From Gammaproteobacteria bacterium (GTDB lineage: Bacteria > Pseudomonadota > Gammaproteobacteria > Ga0077554 > Ga007554), in the NCBI GenBank assembly GCA_040183005.1, contig JAMPIW010000002.1, forward strand, positions 450,086-514,085: 64,000 nucleotides of DNA. The letters run 5' to 3'. Shown here piece after piece: positions 44,578 through 53,127 of this stretch. Under the pieces are notes generated by a model. The model saw only the letters and a list, made by a program, of their open reading frames with translations, was not told the origin of the DNA and did no database searches. The first letter of the stretch is position 1. Each line of letters begins with the position of its first letter. A program made the translations under genes and the position numbers.

Positions 44578-45678
44578 TTACTTGGACGAGAACATGTGCT
44601 TGATGCCGAGCGAGAAGGACGATACAGACTTGTCGGCATAACCTGAAATGCTCTCAAGACCATAGGCGCCGAACTTGTCGTTGCTGACCTGGGTGTACAG
44701 GGCATAGGCCTCGGTGGTCTTGGACAGGTCGTAGCCCGCGCCGACTGAGAACTGCTGCGCGCCGGTGTCGCTAAGCCCTGTGCCACTCCACTTATCTGCG
44801 GAGCCATAGGCGGCCTTGACGTTAAAGGCATCCATCTTGTGCATACCGCTCAGGTACCAGGCGTTGCGATCACCCATGCTACCACCCAGATCCATGTTCT
44901 CGAACAACGCGCCGATGGTGGTGCCCTGGCCGAAATTCCAGCCGCCGCCCACTTTCCAGGACTTGGTGCTCGGGGTGCCGGTGCCGCCGCCCAGGCCAGC
45001 CTTGTTCAGAGCCTCATAGGCCGCCGCCAGGAACAGCGGGCCGTTGTCATAGGTACCGCTCAGGCTATAGGCGTCCTTCTTGCCATCATCCTTGGTGCGC
45101 GGCAGGTTGTCGCCAGAACCACCGACCAGATCATTATAGTTGGCGACATAAGCCAGCGTGCCCTGGAAGCCGCTCATGCTCGGCGTAACATAGGCCAGCG
45201 AGTTGTTGGTGCGCAGGTTGCCAACGTTGGTGTCACCGGTCAGTTGCCCGGCGCTGCCGACGCTGCCGACGATGGCATTGTAGTCCGCCTTGGTGTCCTT
45301 GAACACATCCAGGCGCTCGGTGGAGGTGCGGTAGGGGGTGCTCAGCTTGCCGGCCAGCACTGTGCCGAAGTTGCCGCCCAGGCCGAGGAAAGTGTCACGT
45401 GCTTCGTTGCCCCACGTGCCGCTGTCGAATTTCACGCCCTGCTCGATCTGCCACAGACCCTTCAGACCGTTACCAAAATCCTCGCTGCCCTTGAAGCCGA
45501 TACGTGACTTGTTGCTGGAGACGGAGAAGGCGCTCTTGTCATCGCCGGCAATCGGGGTGTCGTTGTTGCTGTAATCGACCGACATGCGGGCCTGACCGTA
45601 GATCTCGACATCAGCCTGCGCGGCCAACGGGGCAGCCAATACACCGGCGACAGCCAAAGCAATCAGTTTTTTCTGCAT
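44578..45678 (-). CDS. Outer-membrane porin, paralogue of the 43087 gene
   Basis: A 366-residue porin. The signal peptide differs from its neighbour by one or two residues, and the mature start is VEIYGQARMSVDYSNND. Common blocks include SRIGFKGSEDFGNGLKGLWQ, FLGLGGNFGTVLAGKLSTPY and the ending LGIKHMFSSK. The surface loops differ from the first porin, suggesting a different permeability or phage-facing surface. It is expressed separately: a terminator lies downstream and about 380 bases precede the gene, including a palindromic TGTTGTA-N7-TACAACA at 45803-45823 that may be an operator. Confidence 0.93.
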   Translation of the reverse strand: MQKKLIALAVAGVLAAPLAAQADVEIYGQARMSVDYSNNDTPIAGDDKSAFSVSSNKSRIGFKGSEDFGNGLKGLWQIEQGVKFDSGTWGNEARDTFLGLGGNFGTVLAGKLSTPYRTSTERLDVFKDTKADYNAIVGSVGSAGQLTGDTNVGNLRTNNSLAYVTPSMSGFQGTLAYVANYNDLVGGSGDNLPRTKDDGKKDAYSLSGTYDNGPLFLAAAYEALNKAGLGGGTGTPSTKSWKVGGGWNFGQGTTIGALFENMDLGGSMGDRNAWYLSGMHKMDAFNVKAAYGSADKWSGTGLSDTGAQQFSVGAGYDLSKTTEAYALYTQVSNDKFGAYGLESISGYADKSVSSFSLGIKHMFSSK

Positions 45679-45828
45679 TTGTAAATTCTCCCTTGAGTGT
45701 AGGTTGGAAGGTCACGTTGTAAAGTGACACAGCTTGGACTGTAATGAGGGCTTAGCGGAAATGCAACAACTATTTCAAAAAAAGCAACAGAGCAGGGAGT
45801 TGTGTTGTAAATATGATACAACAACAGT

Positions 45829-45887
45829 GTAGGGTGCGCCGTGCGCACCATATTATCTCGATGCTTGGTGCGCACGGCGCACCCTAC
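45829..45887. repeat. Perfect 22-bp inverted repeat
   Basis: GTAGGGTGCGCCGTGCGCAC (first 20 of 22 bases, 45829-45850) pairs exactly with 45866-45887 across a 15-base spacer. This type is common and dispersed in proteobacterial genomes. It lies between the second porin and the toxin-antitoxin pair. Confidence 0.85.
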
Positions 45888-46060
45888 AACTAACCGTAAC
45901 TCGCCGTGACAAACATAGAGAGGGAGCCGCCGCGCTGTTACGAATACCCTGAAGGGCGGCGCGCAGTCTCCCCTCCAGGGAACAAGAAAATTTGGTTGCC
46001 TTTTGGTTCTTTTTGCAATACATTACAACCGTTATACTGCTCACAAACGTGGAGGACGCC

Positions 46061-46279
46061 ATGGCAACTGCAATGAAACTATCGGATGAACTGGTGGAGG
46101 CGGCCAAACCCTACGCCAACGCAATGCACCGTTCCGTGCCCAAACAGATTGAATATTGGGCGCGGATAGGAAAGGCGGCCGAGGACAACCCGGATCTGCC
46201 CGTTGGATTCATCATCGATACCCTGGTTGGTATAGAAGAAGACCGGGCAGGAATGGGCAAGGAATACAAATTCGGATGA
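46061..46279 (+). CDS. ParD-like antitoxin
   Basis: A 72-residue protein. Motifs KLSDELVEAAKPYANAMHRSVPKQIEYWAR match a group of ParD-like antitoxins that open with a ribbon-helix-helix DNA-binding fold; the C-terminus (PVGFIIDTLVGIEEDRAG...) would neutralise the toxin. The Met at 46061 has GGAGG five bases upstream, so the longer open frame upstream is not used. TGA overlaps the toxin ATG (ATGA). It presumably represses its own promoter; TATACT (46033-46038) is a possible -10. Confidence 0.85.
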   Translation: MATAMKLSDELVEAAKPYANAMHRSVPKQIEYWARIGKAAEDNPDLPVGFIIDTLVGIEEDRAGMGKEYKFG

Positions 46280-46548
46280 AGCTGGTCGCAACACCCCGAT
46301 TCGAGCGCGCGACAAAAAAGCTCCGCCCAGACGAAAAGCAGGCTTTAGACAATGCAGTGCGAACCATCGCCGCCCACCCGGAAGCCGGAGAGATGAAAAA
46401 GGGCGACTTGGCGGGTATGCGTGCTTTCAAGTATCGCCACAACGCACAGCTTCTTTTGCTGACCTACCGTGTAACGGAAGACAAAGACGCTATCAAGCTT
46501 CTGTCTTTTGGATCACACGAGAATTTTTACCGTAACCTGAAGGCGTAG
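46276..46548 (+). CDS. RelE/ParE-type toxin
   Basis: A 90-residue basic protein of the RelE/ParE fold: ATPRFERATKKLRPDEKQAL, VRTIAAHPEAGEMKKGDLAGM, RAFKYRHNAQLLLLTYRV and SFGSHENFYRNLK. RelE members cleave ribosome-bound mRNA and ParE members inhibit gyrase; this subgroup looks RelE-like, but this cannot be settled by eye. It overlaps the antitoxin by four bases, as is normal for such pairs, and lies next to a tRNA gene. Confidence 0.85.
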   Translation: MKLVATPRFERATKKLRPDEKQALDNAVRTIAAHPEAGEMKKGDLAGMRAFKYRHNAQLLLLTYRVTEDKDAIKLLSFGSHENFYRNLKA

Positions 46549-46571
46549 CACGGCATGAGCAAACGCAGAAA

Positions 46572-46645
46572 TGGCTGGGGGACTAGGATTCGAACCTAGG
46601 TTGACGGAGTCAGAGTCCGCCGTCCTACCGCTAGACGATCCCCCA
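46572..46645 (-). tRNA. tRNA-Gln (anticodon CUG)
   Basis: Read on the minus strand, the 7-bp acceptor stem TGGGGGA/TCCCCCA is closed, the D arm has AGCGGTA, the anticodon loop CTCTGAC gives anticodon CUG (complement of 46611-46613), and the T arm has the GGTTCGAATCC consensus. The 3' end GCCA is encoded. All features fit tRNA-Gln. Confidence 0.95.
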
Positions 46646-46746
46646 ATTAAAGAAAGGAGATAAACAGAAGAGGTAACACCGCTTTACCCTCACCCCTCTC
46701 CCGATGACGGGAAAGGGGTAATGACTGAGGGTAAACCCGGATAATA

Positions 46747-47139
46747 TTAGCGCTTGGAGAACTGCGGACGCTTACGGGCTTTGCGCAGACCAACCTTTTT
46801 ACGCTCGACCTCACGCGCATCACGGGTAAGGAAGCCGCCCTTGCGCAGGGCGGGGCGCAAGGTTTCATCAAAGCCCAGCAGTGCGCGGGCAATACCATGG
46901 CTGATGGCGCCGGCCTGGCCGGTGTTGCCACCGCCGGAGACGGTGACGTTGACATCCACGGCATCGACCAGCTTGACGCTTTCTAGCGGTTGACGCACCA
47001 GCATGCGCGCGGTTTCACGGCCGAAGTAGTCTTCGATCGTGCGGCTGTTGATGGTGATCTTGCCGGTGCCGGAGCGGACGTAAACCCGCGCTGCGGAGCT
47101 TTTGCGGCGGCCTGTTCCATAATGCTGTGTTTGTGCCAT
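46747..47139 (-). CDS. rpsI: Ribosomal protein S9
   Basis: A 130-residue protein of the small ribosomal subunit. It shows the S9 landmarks [57 protein letters not shown] and the basic C-terminal [11 protein letters not shown] that reaches the P-site tRNA. It lies 28 bases after rplM, the normal operon order. Confidence 0.97.
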   Translation of the reverse strand: MAQTQHYGTGRRKSSAARVYVRSGTGKITINSRTIEDYFGRETARMLVRQPLESVKLVDAVDVNVTVSGGGNTGQAGAISHGIARALLGFDETLRPALRKGGFLTRDAREVERKKVGLRKARKRPQFSKR

Positions 47140-47167
47140 ATGCAGTTCCTGCTAAAAGTAATTACTA

Positions 47168-47596
47168 TCAGATATCCAAAGGCTTGGGCTGCTGCGCGGC
47201 GTGCTGGTGCTCAGCACCACCGTATACCTTGAGCTTGCGGTACATGGCGCGACCCAGCGGATTCTTGGGCAGCATACCCTTGACGGCGGTCTCGATGACA
47301 CGCTCCGGCGCTTTAGCCATAAGCTTGCCGAGAGAGATGGTCTTCAAGTTGCCGATGAACCCGGTGTGCTTGTGGTACATCTTGTCCGCGAGCTTGTTGC
47401 CGGTGAAGTGCAACTTGGCGGCGTTTACCACCACGATGTAATCGCCGGTGTCGACGTGCGGCGTGTACTCGGGTTTGTGCTTGCCGCGCAGGCGGCGCGC
47501 GATTTCGGTGGCAAGACGGCCCAGGGTCTTGCCGGAGGCGTCCACAACATACCAGTCGCGCCGGACGGTCGTTGGGTTTGCGCTAAAGGTTTTCAT
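47168..47596 (-). CDS. rplM: Ribosomal protein L13
   Basis: A 142-residue large-subunit protein starting at the Met at 47596 ([20 protein letters not shown]). [33 protein letters not shown] and [19 protein letters not shown] are family landmarks, and the length equals E. coli L13. A few extra codons upstream belong to the leader. Confidence 0.97.
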   Translation of the reverse strand: MKTFSANPTTVRRDWYVVDASGKTLGRLATEIARRLRGKHKPEYTPHVDTGDYIVVVNAAKLHFTGNKLADKMYHKHTGFIGNLKTISLGKLMAKAPERVIETAVKGMLPKNPLGRAMYRKLKVYGGAEHQHAAQQPKPLDI

Positions 47597-47709
47597 TGTG
47601 CTTCGCTCCAAAAAACTGCGTAAAGGGCGAGAATGTTACATGAGGGAGCGAAAAGATACAAGGGTGATTTAGCAATCATGTAGATCCGGCTTAACCACAA
47701 CAGCAACTT

Positions 47710-48486
47710 TCACGACATCAGCCTGCGCCGCAGCAACACCGTGGCCAGCCAGAATGCGGCACCGGCGTAGAGCAGTGGCACCAGCAGGTGAAACACCGGG
47801 TCATGCAGCGGTTGCCCGGTCATCAGGGGGCGCACAATCTCCACCGCATGGGACAATGGCAGCAATTGCGCGCCTATTTGCACGGCCTGCGGCACACCTT
47901 CCAGCGGAAAAAATACACCGCTCACCAGGAACAGGGGGGTAATGACCAGCGTGAAATAGTAGATGAAAAAGTCATAGCTCTTGGCCAGCGCGGTAACCAC
48001 CAGCGCCATGGCGCCGAAACACAAGCCGGTGACGAAGACCACCGGCAGCACCCACAGCGCCCCCCAGCCCTGCACCGCCCCCAGCGCCGCCGCCACGATC
48101 AGAATGGGGATTGCGCTGATAAGACTCTTGGTGGCCGTCCAAACGACCTCACCCAGCACGATGTCGTCAATATCCAGTGGGGCGGCCAGCATGCCGCCCC
48201 AGGTATTCTGCACAGCCATACGAGTGTAGGCGGAATAGAGCCCCTCGAAGGTGGCGGTGTTCATGGCGCTGGCGCAGATGATGCCGGATGCGAGAAAGAC
48301 GATATAGGGCAAGCCCTTCACCTCGCCAACGAAACCGCCCAGGCCATAGCCCAGCGCGAGCAGGTACAACAGTGGCTCGCCGAAGTTGCCGATCAAGGCG
48401 GGGCCAGAAAGCTTGCGCCAGACGCGCAGATTGCGACGCCAGACGGGGAGCCAGCGCAGACTGATAACCGGCAAGGAAAAATTCAT
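47710..48486 (-). CDS. ABC-2-type transporter permease (NodJ-like)
   Basis: A 258-residue membrane protein with six helices. GNFGEPLLYLLALGYGLGGFV, FEGLYSAYTRMAVQNTWGGML, and SGVFFPLEGVPQAVQ are typical of NodJ/ABC-2 exporters. Its ATG overlaps the stop of the ATPase gene (ATGA). The pair probably exports a lipid, polysaccharide or drug-like molecule; the substrate cannot be inferred. Confidence 0.88.
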   Translation of the reverse strand: MNFSLPVISLRWLPVWRRNLRVWRKLSGPALIGNFGEPLLYLLALGYGLGGFVGEVKGLPYIVFLASGIICASAMNTATFEGLYSAYTRMAVQNTWGGMLAAPLDIDDIVLGEVVWTATKSLISAIPILIVAAALGAVQGWGALWVLPVVFVTGLCFGAMALVVTALAKSYDFFIYYFTLVITPLFLVSGVFFPLEGVPQAVQIGAQLLPLSHAVEIVRPLMTGQPLHDPVFHLLVPLLYAGAAFWLATVLLRRRLMS

Positions 48487-49406
48487 CCTTCGCGCAACTC
48501 CTTGCCGGTCAGCTTGATGAATACATCCTCCAGATTGGCGCGGCGGTGCATGAAGTGCAGATCGGGCCGCTGGCCAAGGGCATTCAGCAAGGGACGCTCG
48601 TCATTGACGTAGCAAAATACCGTCTCACCGGAGCGCTCGCCACGCTGGACGAGAGGACGGCCGATGGTGTCATACCACTCTTCTACGCCGCGGCCATGAA
48701 TCTCCACCACATGCGGCTCGATATGCTGCCTGACCAGCTCGGCAGGGCTGCCGGTGACCAGAACATGGCCGTTATCAATGATCATCAGGCGGTCGCAGAG
48801 GCGCTCGGCCTCTTCCATGTAATGTGTGGTAAGGATCAGGGTCTTGCCCTGCCCAAGCAAGGCACGCAGACGCTGCCAGATGAGCTGGCGGGCCTGCGGA
48901 TCGAGGCCGGTGGTCGGCTCGTCGAGAATCAGCAGTTCAGGGTCGTTGATGAGCGCTCGCGCCAGGGTGAGGCGCCGCCTCATACCGCCGGACAGGGTGC
49001 CGATGCCCGCACCGGCCTTGGCCTCCAATGCGGCAAACACCAGTAAATCGGCGATGCGCCCGTCAAGTTCAGGGCCATGCAAGCCAAAGTAGCTGGCGTA
49101 GGTGATGAGGTTTTCCAGCACGGTGAAATCGGGATCGAGGTTGTCCTGCTGCGGAACTACGCCGAGCCGCTCGCGCATCCTGCGCGCCTGTTGTGGTATA
49201 GGGTAGCCCAGCACGTCAAGAGTCCCCGCGCTGGGTGGCGTGGCGCCCATCAGCATACGCAAGGTAGTGGTCTTGCCCGCGCCGTTAGGCCCTAGCAGGC
49301 CAAAGCACTCGCCGCGCTGGACTTCGATGTCGATACCATCGACGACGGGCTGCGCACCGTAGTATTTGGTCAGGCCACGCGCCTCGACGACCGCATCTGA
49401 TTCCAT
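48483..49406 (-). CDS. ABC transporter ATPase (NodI-like)
   Basis: About 307 residues from the Met at 49406. Walker A is GPNGAGKTTTLRM, the signature is LSGGMRRRLTLARAL and Walker B is LLILDEPTTGLDPQ, with switch His in LTTHYMEEAE. The C-terminal domain of about 80 residues is typical of NodI/DrrA-type ATPases. It pairs with the permease overlapping its end. Confidence 0.92.
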   Translation of the reverse strand: MESDAVVEARGLTKYYGAQPVVDGIDIEVQRGECFGLLGPNGAGKTTTLRMLMGATPPSAGTLDVLGYPIPQQARRMRERLGVVPQQDNLDPDFTVLENLITYASYFGLHGPELDGRIADLLVFAALEAKAGAGIGTLSGGMRRRLTLARALINDPELLILDEPTTGLDPQARQLIWQRLRALLGQGKTLILTTHYMEEAERLCDRLMIIDNGHVLVTGSPAELVRQHIEPHVVEIHGRGVEEWYDTIGRPLVQRGERSGETVFCYVNDERPLLNALGQRPDLHFMHRRANLEDVFIKLTGKELREG

Positions 49407-49424
49407 CCTTAAAACCTCTTTTTG

Positions 49425-49553
49425 TCCACGAAAAACACGAAATTCACGAAACAAAACAAAAACATGGATTGCTTCAGCAATTCACCGGATGGGTGGCAAG
49501 TAACACGCGATATGTATCTGAATATTTTCGTGTTTTTTCGTGACTTTCGTGGA
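49425..49553. repeat. Imperfect palindrome upstream of the ABC operon
   Basis: TCCACGAAAAACACGAAATTCACGAA (here 49425-49450) pairs imperfectly with the sequence at 49527-49553 (TTTCGTG...CGTGGA). It is AT-rich and belongs to a type often seen between genes. No gene lies in 49407-49575. Confidence 0.6.
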
Positions 49554-49575
49554 TAACTGAGTTTTTAGGTTCATT

Positions 49576-49899
49576 CTAAATCTTCAAACGCTCAACCACG
49601 CGACCATGATGCAGGTGCTCTTCGACGATCTCGTCGATGTCGTCCTTGTCCACGTAGGTGTACCACACCTCCTCGGGGTAGACGACGATCACTGGCCCCT
49701 CAGAGCAGCGATCCAGACAGCCGGCGTTGTTAATGCGCACAGCACCCTTGCCGTTAAGGCCCAGCTCCTTGACACGCGCCTTGGCGTGATCGCGCATGGC
49801 CTGGGCGTCGAAGTCCTGGCAGCAGGCGCTGCCGTCTTCGCGTTTGTTGGTGCAGAAAAAGACATGGTGACGGTAATAGGACATAGCGTTAAATTTCAT
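49576..49899 (-). CDS. Thioredoxin-like [2Fe-2S] ferredoxin
   Basis: A 107-residue protein. YYRHHVFFCTNKREDGSACC, then NNAGCLDRCSEGPVIVVYPE, carries the four Cys expected to bind one [2Fe-2S] cluster in the thioredoxin-like fold. The C-terminus DDIDEIVEEHLHHGRVVERLKI matches the family. It is soluble and cytoplasmic; its redox partner is not known. The first Met is used; a second in-frame Met (49884) is a plausible start. Confidence 0.9.
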   Translation of the reverse strand: MKFNAMSYYRHHVFFCTNKREDGSACCQDFDAQAMRDHAKARVKELGLNGKGAVRINNAGCLDRCSEGPVIVVYPEEVWYTYVDKDDIDEIVEEHLHHGRVVERLKI

Positions 49900-49939
49900 G
49901 TTGTATGTGGTTTACCCACGGATTTTTCTGAAGAAGCGC

Positions 49940-50743
49940 CTATAGAAATTCAAATTCAAAACTGATCGCGTTCTGGCCAGGGTCGACGAGCTCCAGCACC
50001 ACTTCAACGGGCTTTTGCGGCACCATGCCCTCTTTGATATTGATGGCTTTTCCAAGATATTCTACCGGCTGAAAACGGCGCGCCGCCACAACCTGGCCAG
50101 TAACAGTGGAGAGGCTCAATTGCAGCACCGGATAAGGCTGCGGGTAAGAGGTATTATTGATCAGGGCTGCCTTCACCAGGAGCGCATTTGCCGCGTCCGG
50201 ATGGCTGCGCAGCTCGCGGTTCACCAGGCTGATGCGCTTGACATCGCGCATCAGCGGGATTTCGCAGCCCATCACCCCGCACATCGCCTCCAGACTTGGC
50301 CGCAGCTCGGGATAACGGGCGAGATCGTCGCGGGTGAAATAGACATACTGCGCCACCAGCAGAACAATCAGAAACAGATTTACCGACGTCCAGGCCAGCG
50401 TGCCTGCCCAGCCGCTCCGGACGGTTTCCGGCTCCACAGCACGTTCATACATGGTAATGGGCGGCGCGTTGACGAGATCAAAAGCCTCTTCAGCCTCTTC
50501 GGCGGGCGGCGCCACATTTGCCCTGCTTTCTATTTCTATTGGACCAGGAGAGATTGCGCCACCAACAGGGGTAACCGGCACTGAGGCAGCCACGGGCGCG
50601 AACCCTTCAGCCTGATCCGCGAGATTACCCAGCGCATCAAATGCGCTACGGCACTGCCCGCACCGCACCCACCCTTGTGCGACGGTGAGTTGCAGGGCGG
50701 TTATCCTGAAGATGGTGCTACAGTGGGGGCAGCGTGCGTACAT
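49940..50743 (-). CDS. MJ0042 zinc-ribbon plus DUF3426 membrane protein
   Basis: A 267-residue protein. The first 40 residues form a zinc ribbon (CPHCSTIF and VRCGQCRSAFDALG; MJ0042 family). One helix follows at about 117-135, and the C-terminal DUF3426 domain has IPLMRDVKRISLVNRELRSHP and PYPVLQLSLST. Such proteins are common near prmA in proteobacteria. Function unknown. Confidence 0.87.
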   Translation of the reverse strand: MYARCPHCSTIFRITALQLTVAQGWVRCGQCRSAFDALGNLADQAEGFAPVAASVPVTPVGGAISPGPIEIESRANVAPPAEEAEEAFDLVNAPPITMYERAVEPETVRSGWAGTLAWTSVNLFLIVLLVAQYVYFTRDDLARYPELRPSLEAMCGVMGCEIPLMRDVKRISLVNRELRSHPDAANALLVKAALINNTSYPQPYPVLQLSLSTVTGQVVAARRFQPVEYLGKAINIKEGMVPQKPVEVVLELVDPGQNAISFEFEFL

Positions 50744-50763
50744 GGCGGCGGCATCCTTTCATC

Positions 50764-51663
50764 CTAAGTCCGACAGATCCTTATACCAGACAGCCGCACC
50801 CATTCCTCCCGCTCAACCCTCGGGGCCATATCAAACCAGGGCTGGTAATGCCCGGCCACGTCATCCGACTGGCTATCGAGGACGCCAGACAAAACAATGC
50901 TTCCTCCAGGCCGCACCAGCTCTGCGAAGGGGGGCGCAAGGTCAATCAGAGGTTTGGCAAGTATGTTGGCGATGAGCAGGTCAACCGGCTCACCGGGAAA
51001 ATGCGCGGCCAAATCCTTGGGGAGCACTGTAGTGATAACTGCGTCAACCGCATTCTTTTCGGCATTGAGCGTGGTAGCCAGCAATGCCTGGGGATCATAA
51101 TCGACCGCCCACACCCGGCGAGCCCCTAGTTTTGCTGCGGCAACAGCTAGGATGCCCGAACCGCAACCGTAGTCGATAACATCCTTGCCCGCAATATCGT
51201 GCTGATCCAGCCATTCAAGACACAACGCAGTAGTAGGATGCGTGCCTGTGCCAAACGCTAGCCCGGGATCGAGCAGCACGTTCACCGCATCGGGTTCGGG
51301 TGGTGAGCGCCAGCTTGGGCAGATCCACAACCGGTCACCAAAGCGCATTGGGTGAAAGTTGTCCATCCATTCGCGCTCCCAGTCTTTGTCTTCGAGCGGG
51401 GCGATGCGGTGTATGGGCGGTTCGTCCTGACCCAGTGCGACACGCAGATACTCAAGCACGGCGTCAAGATCGGCATCCGCCTCGAAAAGGCCAGTCACGC
51501 TGGTTTGCGTCCACAATGGCGTGACTCCCGGCGGCGGCTCGTAGAGCGGTTGATCCGCGCCATCCTGCAGGGTCACGGCGCTGGCGCCCGCTTCGCTCAA
51601 CAGGTCGGCAAGGTGCTGGGCAGTATCAGGTTTGGCGTTGAGCTTGAGTTGTAGCCAGGGCAT
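50764..51663 (-). CDS. prmA: Ribosomal protein L11 methyltransferase
   Basis: A 299-residue SAM-dependent enzyme that trimethylates L11. The SAM-binding motif is VIDYGCGSGILAVAAAKLGA; DPGLAFGTGTHPTTALCLEW and NILAKPLIDLAP are PrmA landmarks. It lies 20 bases downstream of the DUF3426 gene, the usual order upstream of accC in many gammaproteobacteria, but here the cassette at 51.8-53.0 kb is inserted between prmA and accC. Confidence 0.95.
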   Translation of the reverse strand: MPWLQLKLNAKPDTAQHLADLLSEAGASAVTLQDGADQPLYEPPPGVTPLWTQTSVTGLFEADADLDAVLEYLRVALGQDEPPIHRIAPLEDKDWEREWMDNFHPMRFGDRLWICPSWRSPPEPDAVNVLLDPGLAFGTGTHPTTALCLEWLDQHDIAGKDVIDYGCGSGILAVAAAKLGARRVWAVDYDPQALLATTLNAEKNAVDAVITTVLPKDLAAHFPGEPVDLLIANILAKPLIDLAPPFAELVRPGGSIVLSGVLDSQSDDVAGHYQPWFDMAPRVEREEWVRLSGIRICRT

Positions 51664-51789
51664 TTTGGCAGCAGGGAAAAGTTACAAGGATTAGGAAGGA
51701 TAACATACCATGAGCGTGCGTTTTATTCTGCGCTGCAAAAAGATAATTTCACGCAACGACGCCAAGGCACAAAGAATGCGAATTTTAAC

Positions 51790-52452
51790 CTAAATGGACG
51801 CGGCCTTTAGCAACCCCTCGCGTTTCGCATCAAGAATCTCCAATACACGATAGATTTTGTAATTTCCGTCCTTCGCCTCATCCAAGAACCAAAGCAGTAA
51901 ATCTGGAATACCATTGCCGTTGACATCCAACTCGGCTACCACCTCGATTGAAATCCGCCAGTCCTCAGAATCGGAAGTAATAGAGTATTGCCCTACCTTC
52001 CAGGAAATATCCGACAGCAACCTTGGTGTGTTGTGTTGAGCATCTGCCCTTTGATTGAACGAAGAAGGAAAACTGAGCACATCGAGACGATCAAACAAGA
52101 CTTTCCCTAGTCTTTTTTCCCTCGAAAAAACGTGCGCTGCCGGCTTAGCTGCCTGGATAGATGAAAGTGTGGGGCATATCAGATACCCTCCTGCCATCGC
52201 TTGATTATTCACGCCCTCACTGATCGAAGCGTGCCTGCTTTCCTTCAGGTAAGCGATGCAATCACCCACCACCTTGCCTGAGTCAAATTGCAGGGGCGGG
52301 CGTTTCTTCGCCATCTCGACATTGAAAGACTGCCAGGCCTGCTTAACTGAAGGATTGTAAATTAAGACATCAGTCTGAACATTTTCCTGCCGATCGCATC
52401 CCGAGATCATCAGCGACAGACTGACGACAATAATCCCGAGCCTCATGCTCAT
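51790..52452 (-). CDS. Hypothetical lipoprotein paired with the muramidase
   Basis: A 220-residue lipoprotein (signal MSMRLGIIVVSLSLMISGC, Cys about residue 19). I do not recognise the family. The C-terminus holds ELDVNGNGIPDLLLWFLDEA, a calcium-binding DxNxNGxxD-like loop as in FG-GAP repeats. Its ATG overlaps the stop of the pesticin-like gene by four bases, so they are co-translated. A role as periplasmic immunity protein or spanin-like partner is possible; there is no direct evidence. Confidence 0.7.
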   Translation of the reverse strand: MSMRLGIIVVSLSLMISGCDRQENVQTDVLIYNPSVKQAWQSFNVEMAKKRPPLQFDSGKVVGDCIAYLKESRHASISEGVNNQAMAGGYLICPTLSSIQAAKPAAHVFSREKRLGKVLFDRLDVLSFPSSFNQRADAQHNTPRLLSDISWKVGQYSITSDSEDWRISIEVVAELDVNGNGIPDLLLWFLDEAKDGNYKIYRVLEILDAKREGLLKAASI

Positions 52453-53018
52453 TTGCTGATCAATTTCTTGAGCAGATCAGCTTCTTTTCTCCTTCGGCTG
52501 GGATAGGCATCGCCGAAAGAGTTCAGGATTTTTGCCGCCTCACCCCAATTTTGTGACGAAACGGCCTGCCAGAATTTAGGAACACGCACGTCAAGGCTGG
52601 CGCCATACTGAAAGGCCACTGAAGCAATCACGGTTTGAGCCTCGACCGGGAGGCTATCAAAGTGCAGCGTATTGGAATTATGGGCAGACGAAATGTATTT
52701 TAGCTTGACCTTTGTCAGCAACGATTTTTTCGCTGCTTTGTCGATTTGCTCAGCTTCGGCACTTGTAATCACCAAAGCCTTTTGTTTCAGAAAGGTAACG
52801 GCTTCAAGCCTCTTCTTACCGAGGTACGGCTTGAGCTTCTCAACCAGAGCCACAGTCAACCCTAAAGCCTTTATGTCTGCAACATTGCGCTGCCCCAAAT
52901 CAAAGCCCGTAGCAATGGTAACGCCGCTATTACTGCCCCCGACCGCAGGAACATACCCAGTCGTCGTGCGCCCGCCCTCAAGTTGGCTTATGAATTTAAA
53001 ATCGACCTTATCAACCAT
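52449..53018 (-). CDS. Pesticin-like phage-type muramidase domain protein
   Basis: A 189-residue protein without an export signal. KFISQLEGGRTTTGYVP and SGVTIATGFDLGQRN match the lysozyme-like domain found at the C-terminus of pesticin and in some phage endolysins; Glu14 is the probable catalytic acid and Thr37/Asp40 are candidates for the rest of the site. DAYPSRRRKEADLL ends the fold. It would cut peptidoglycan if delivered to the periplasm. It is lower in GC than its neighbours and interrupts the prmA-accC neighbourhood, together with its lipoprotein partner. Confidence 0.75.
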   Translation of the reverse strand: MVDKVDFKFISQLEGGRTTTGYVPAVGGSNSGVTIATGFDLGQRNVADIKALGLTVALVEKLKPYLGKKRLEAVTFLKQKALVITSAEAEQIDKAAKKSLLTKVKLKYISSAHNSNTLHFDSLPVEAQTVIASVAFQYGASLDVRVPKFWQAVSSQNWGEAAKILNSFGDAYPSRRRKEADLLKKLISK

Positions 53019-53127
53019 TCGATGCGGACAGCCTCATTATCAACTAACTTTGATGGCCCCAAAAGCAAAAAAGCGAGATCTCACAAAAACATGGTATTGC
53101 ATCTTCGCACCTTTTCGATGCAAAGAC

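Noticed and set aside
46013..46038. Sigma-70 promoter TTGCAA/TATACT before the antitoxin
   Set aside because: The spacer is only 14 bases; TATACT may be a -10, but the -35 is not convincing, so no promoter feature was listed.
45992..46060. Longer antitoxin start with a hydrophobic N-terminus
   Set aside because: The Met at 46061 has a GGAGG site and matches the family start; the extension is promoter sequence.
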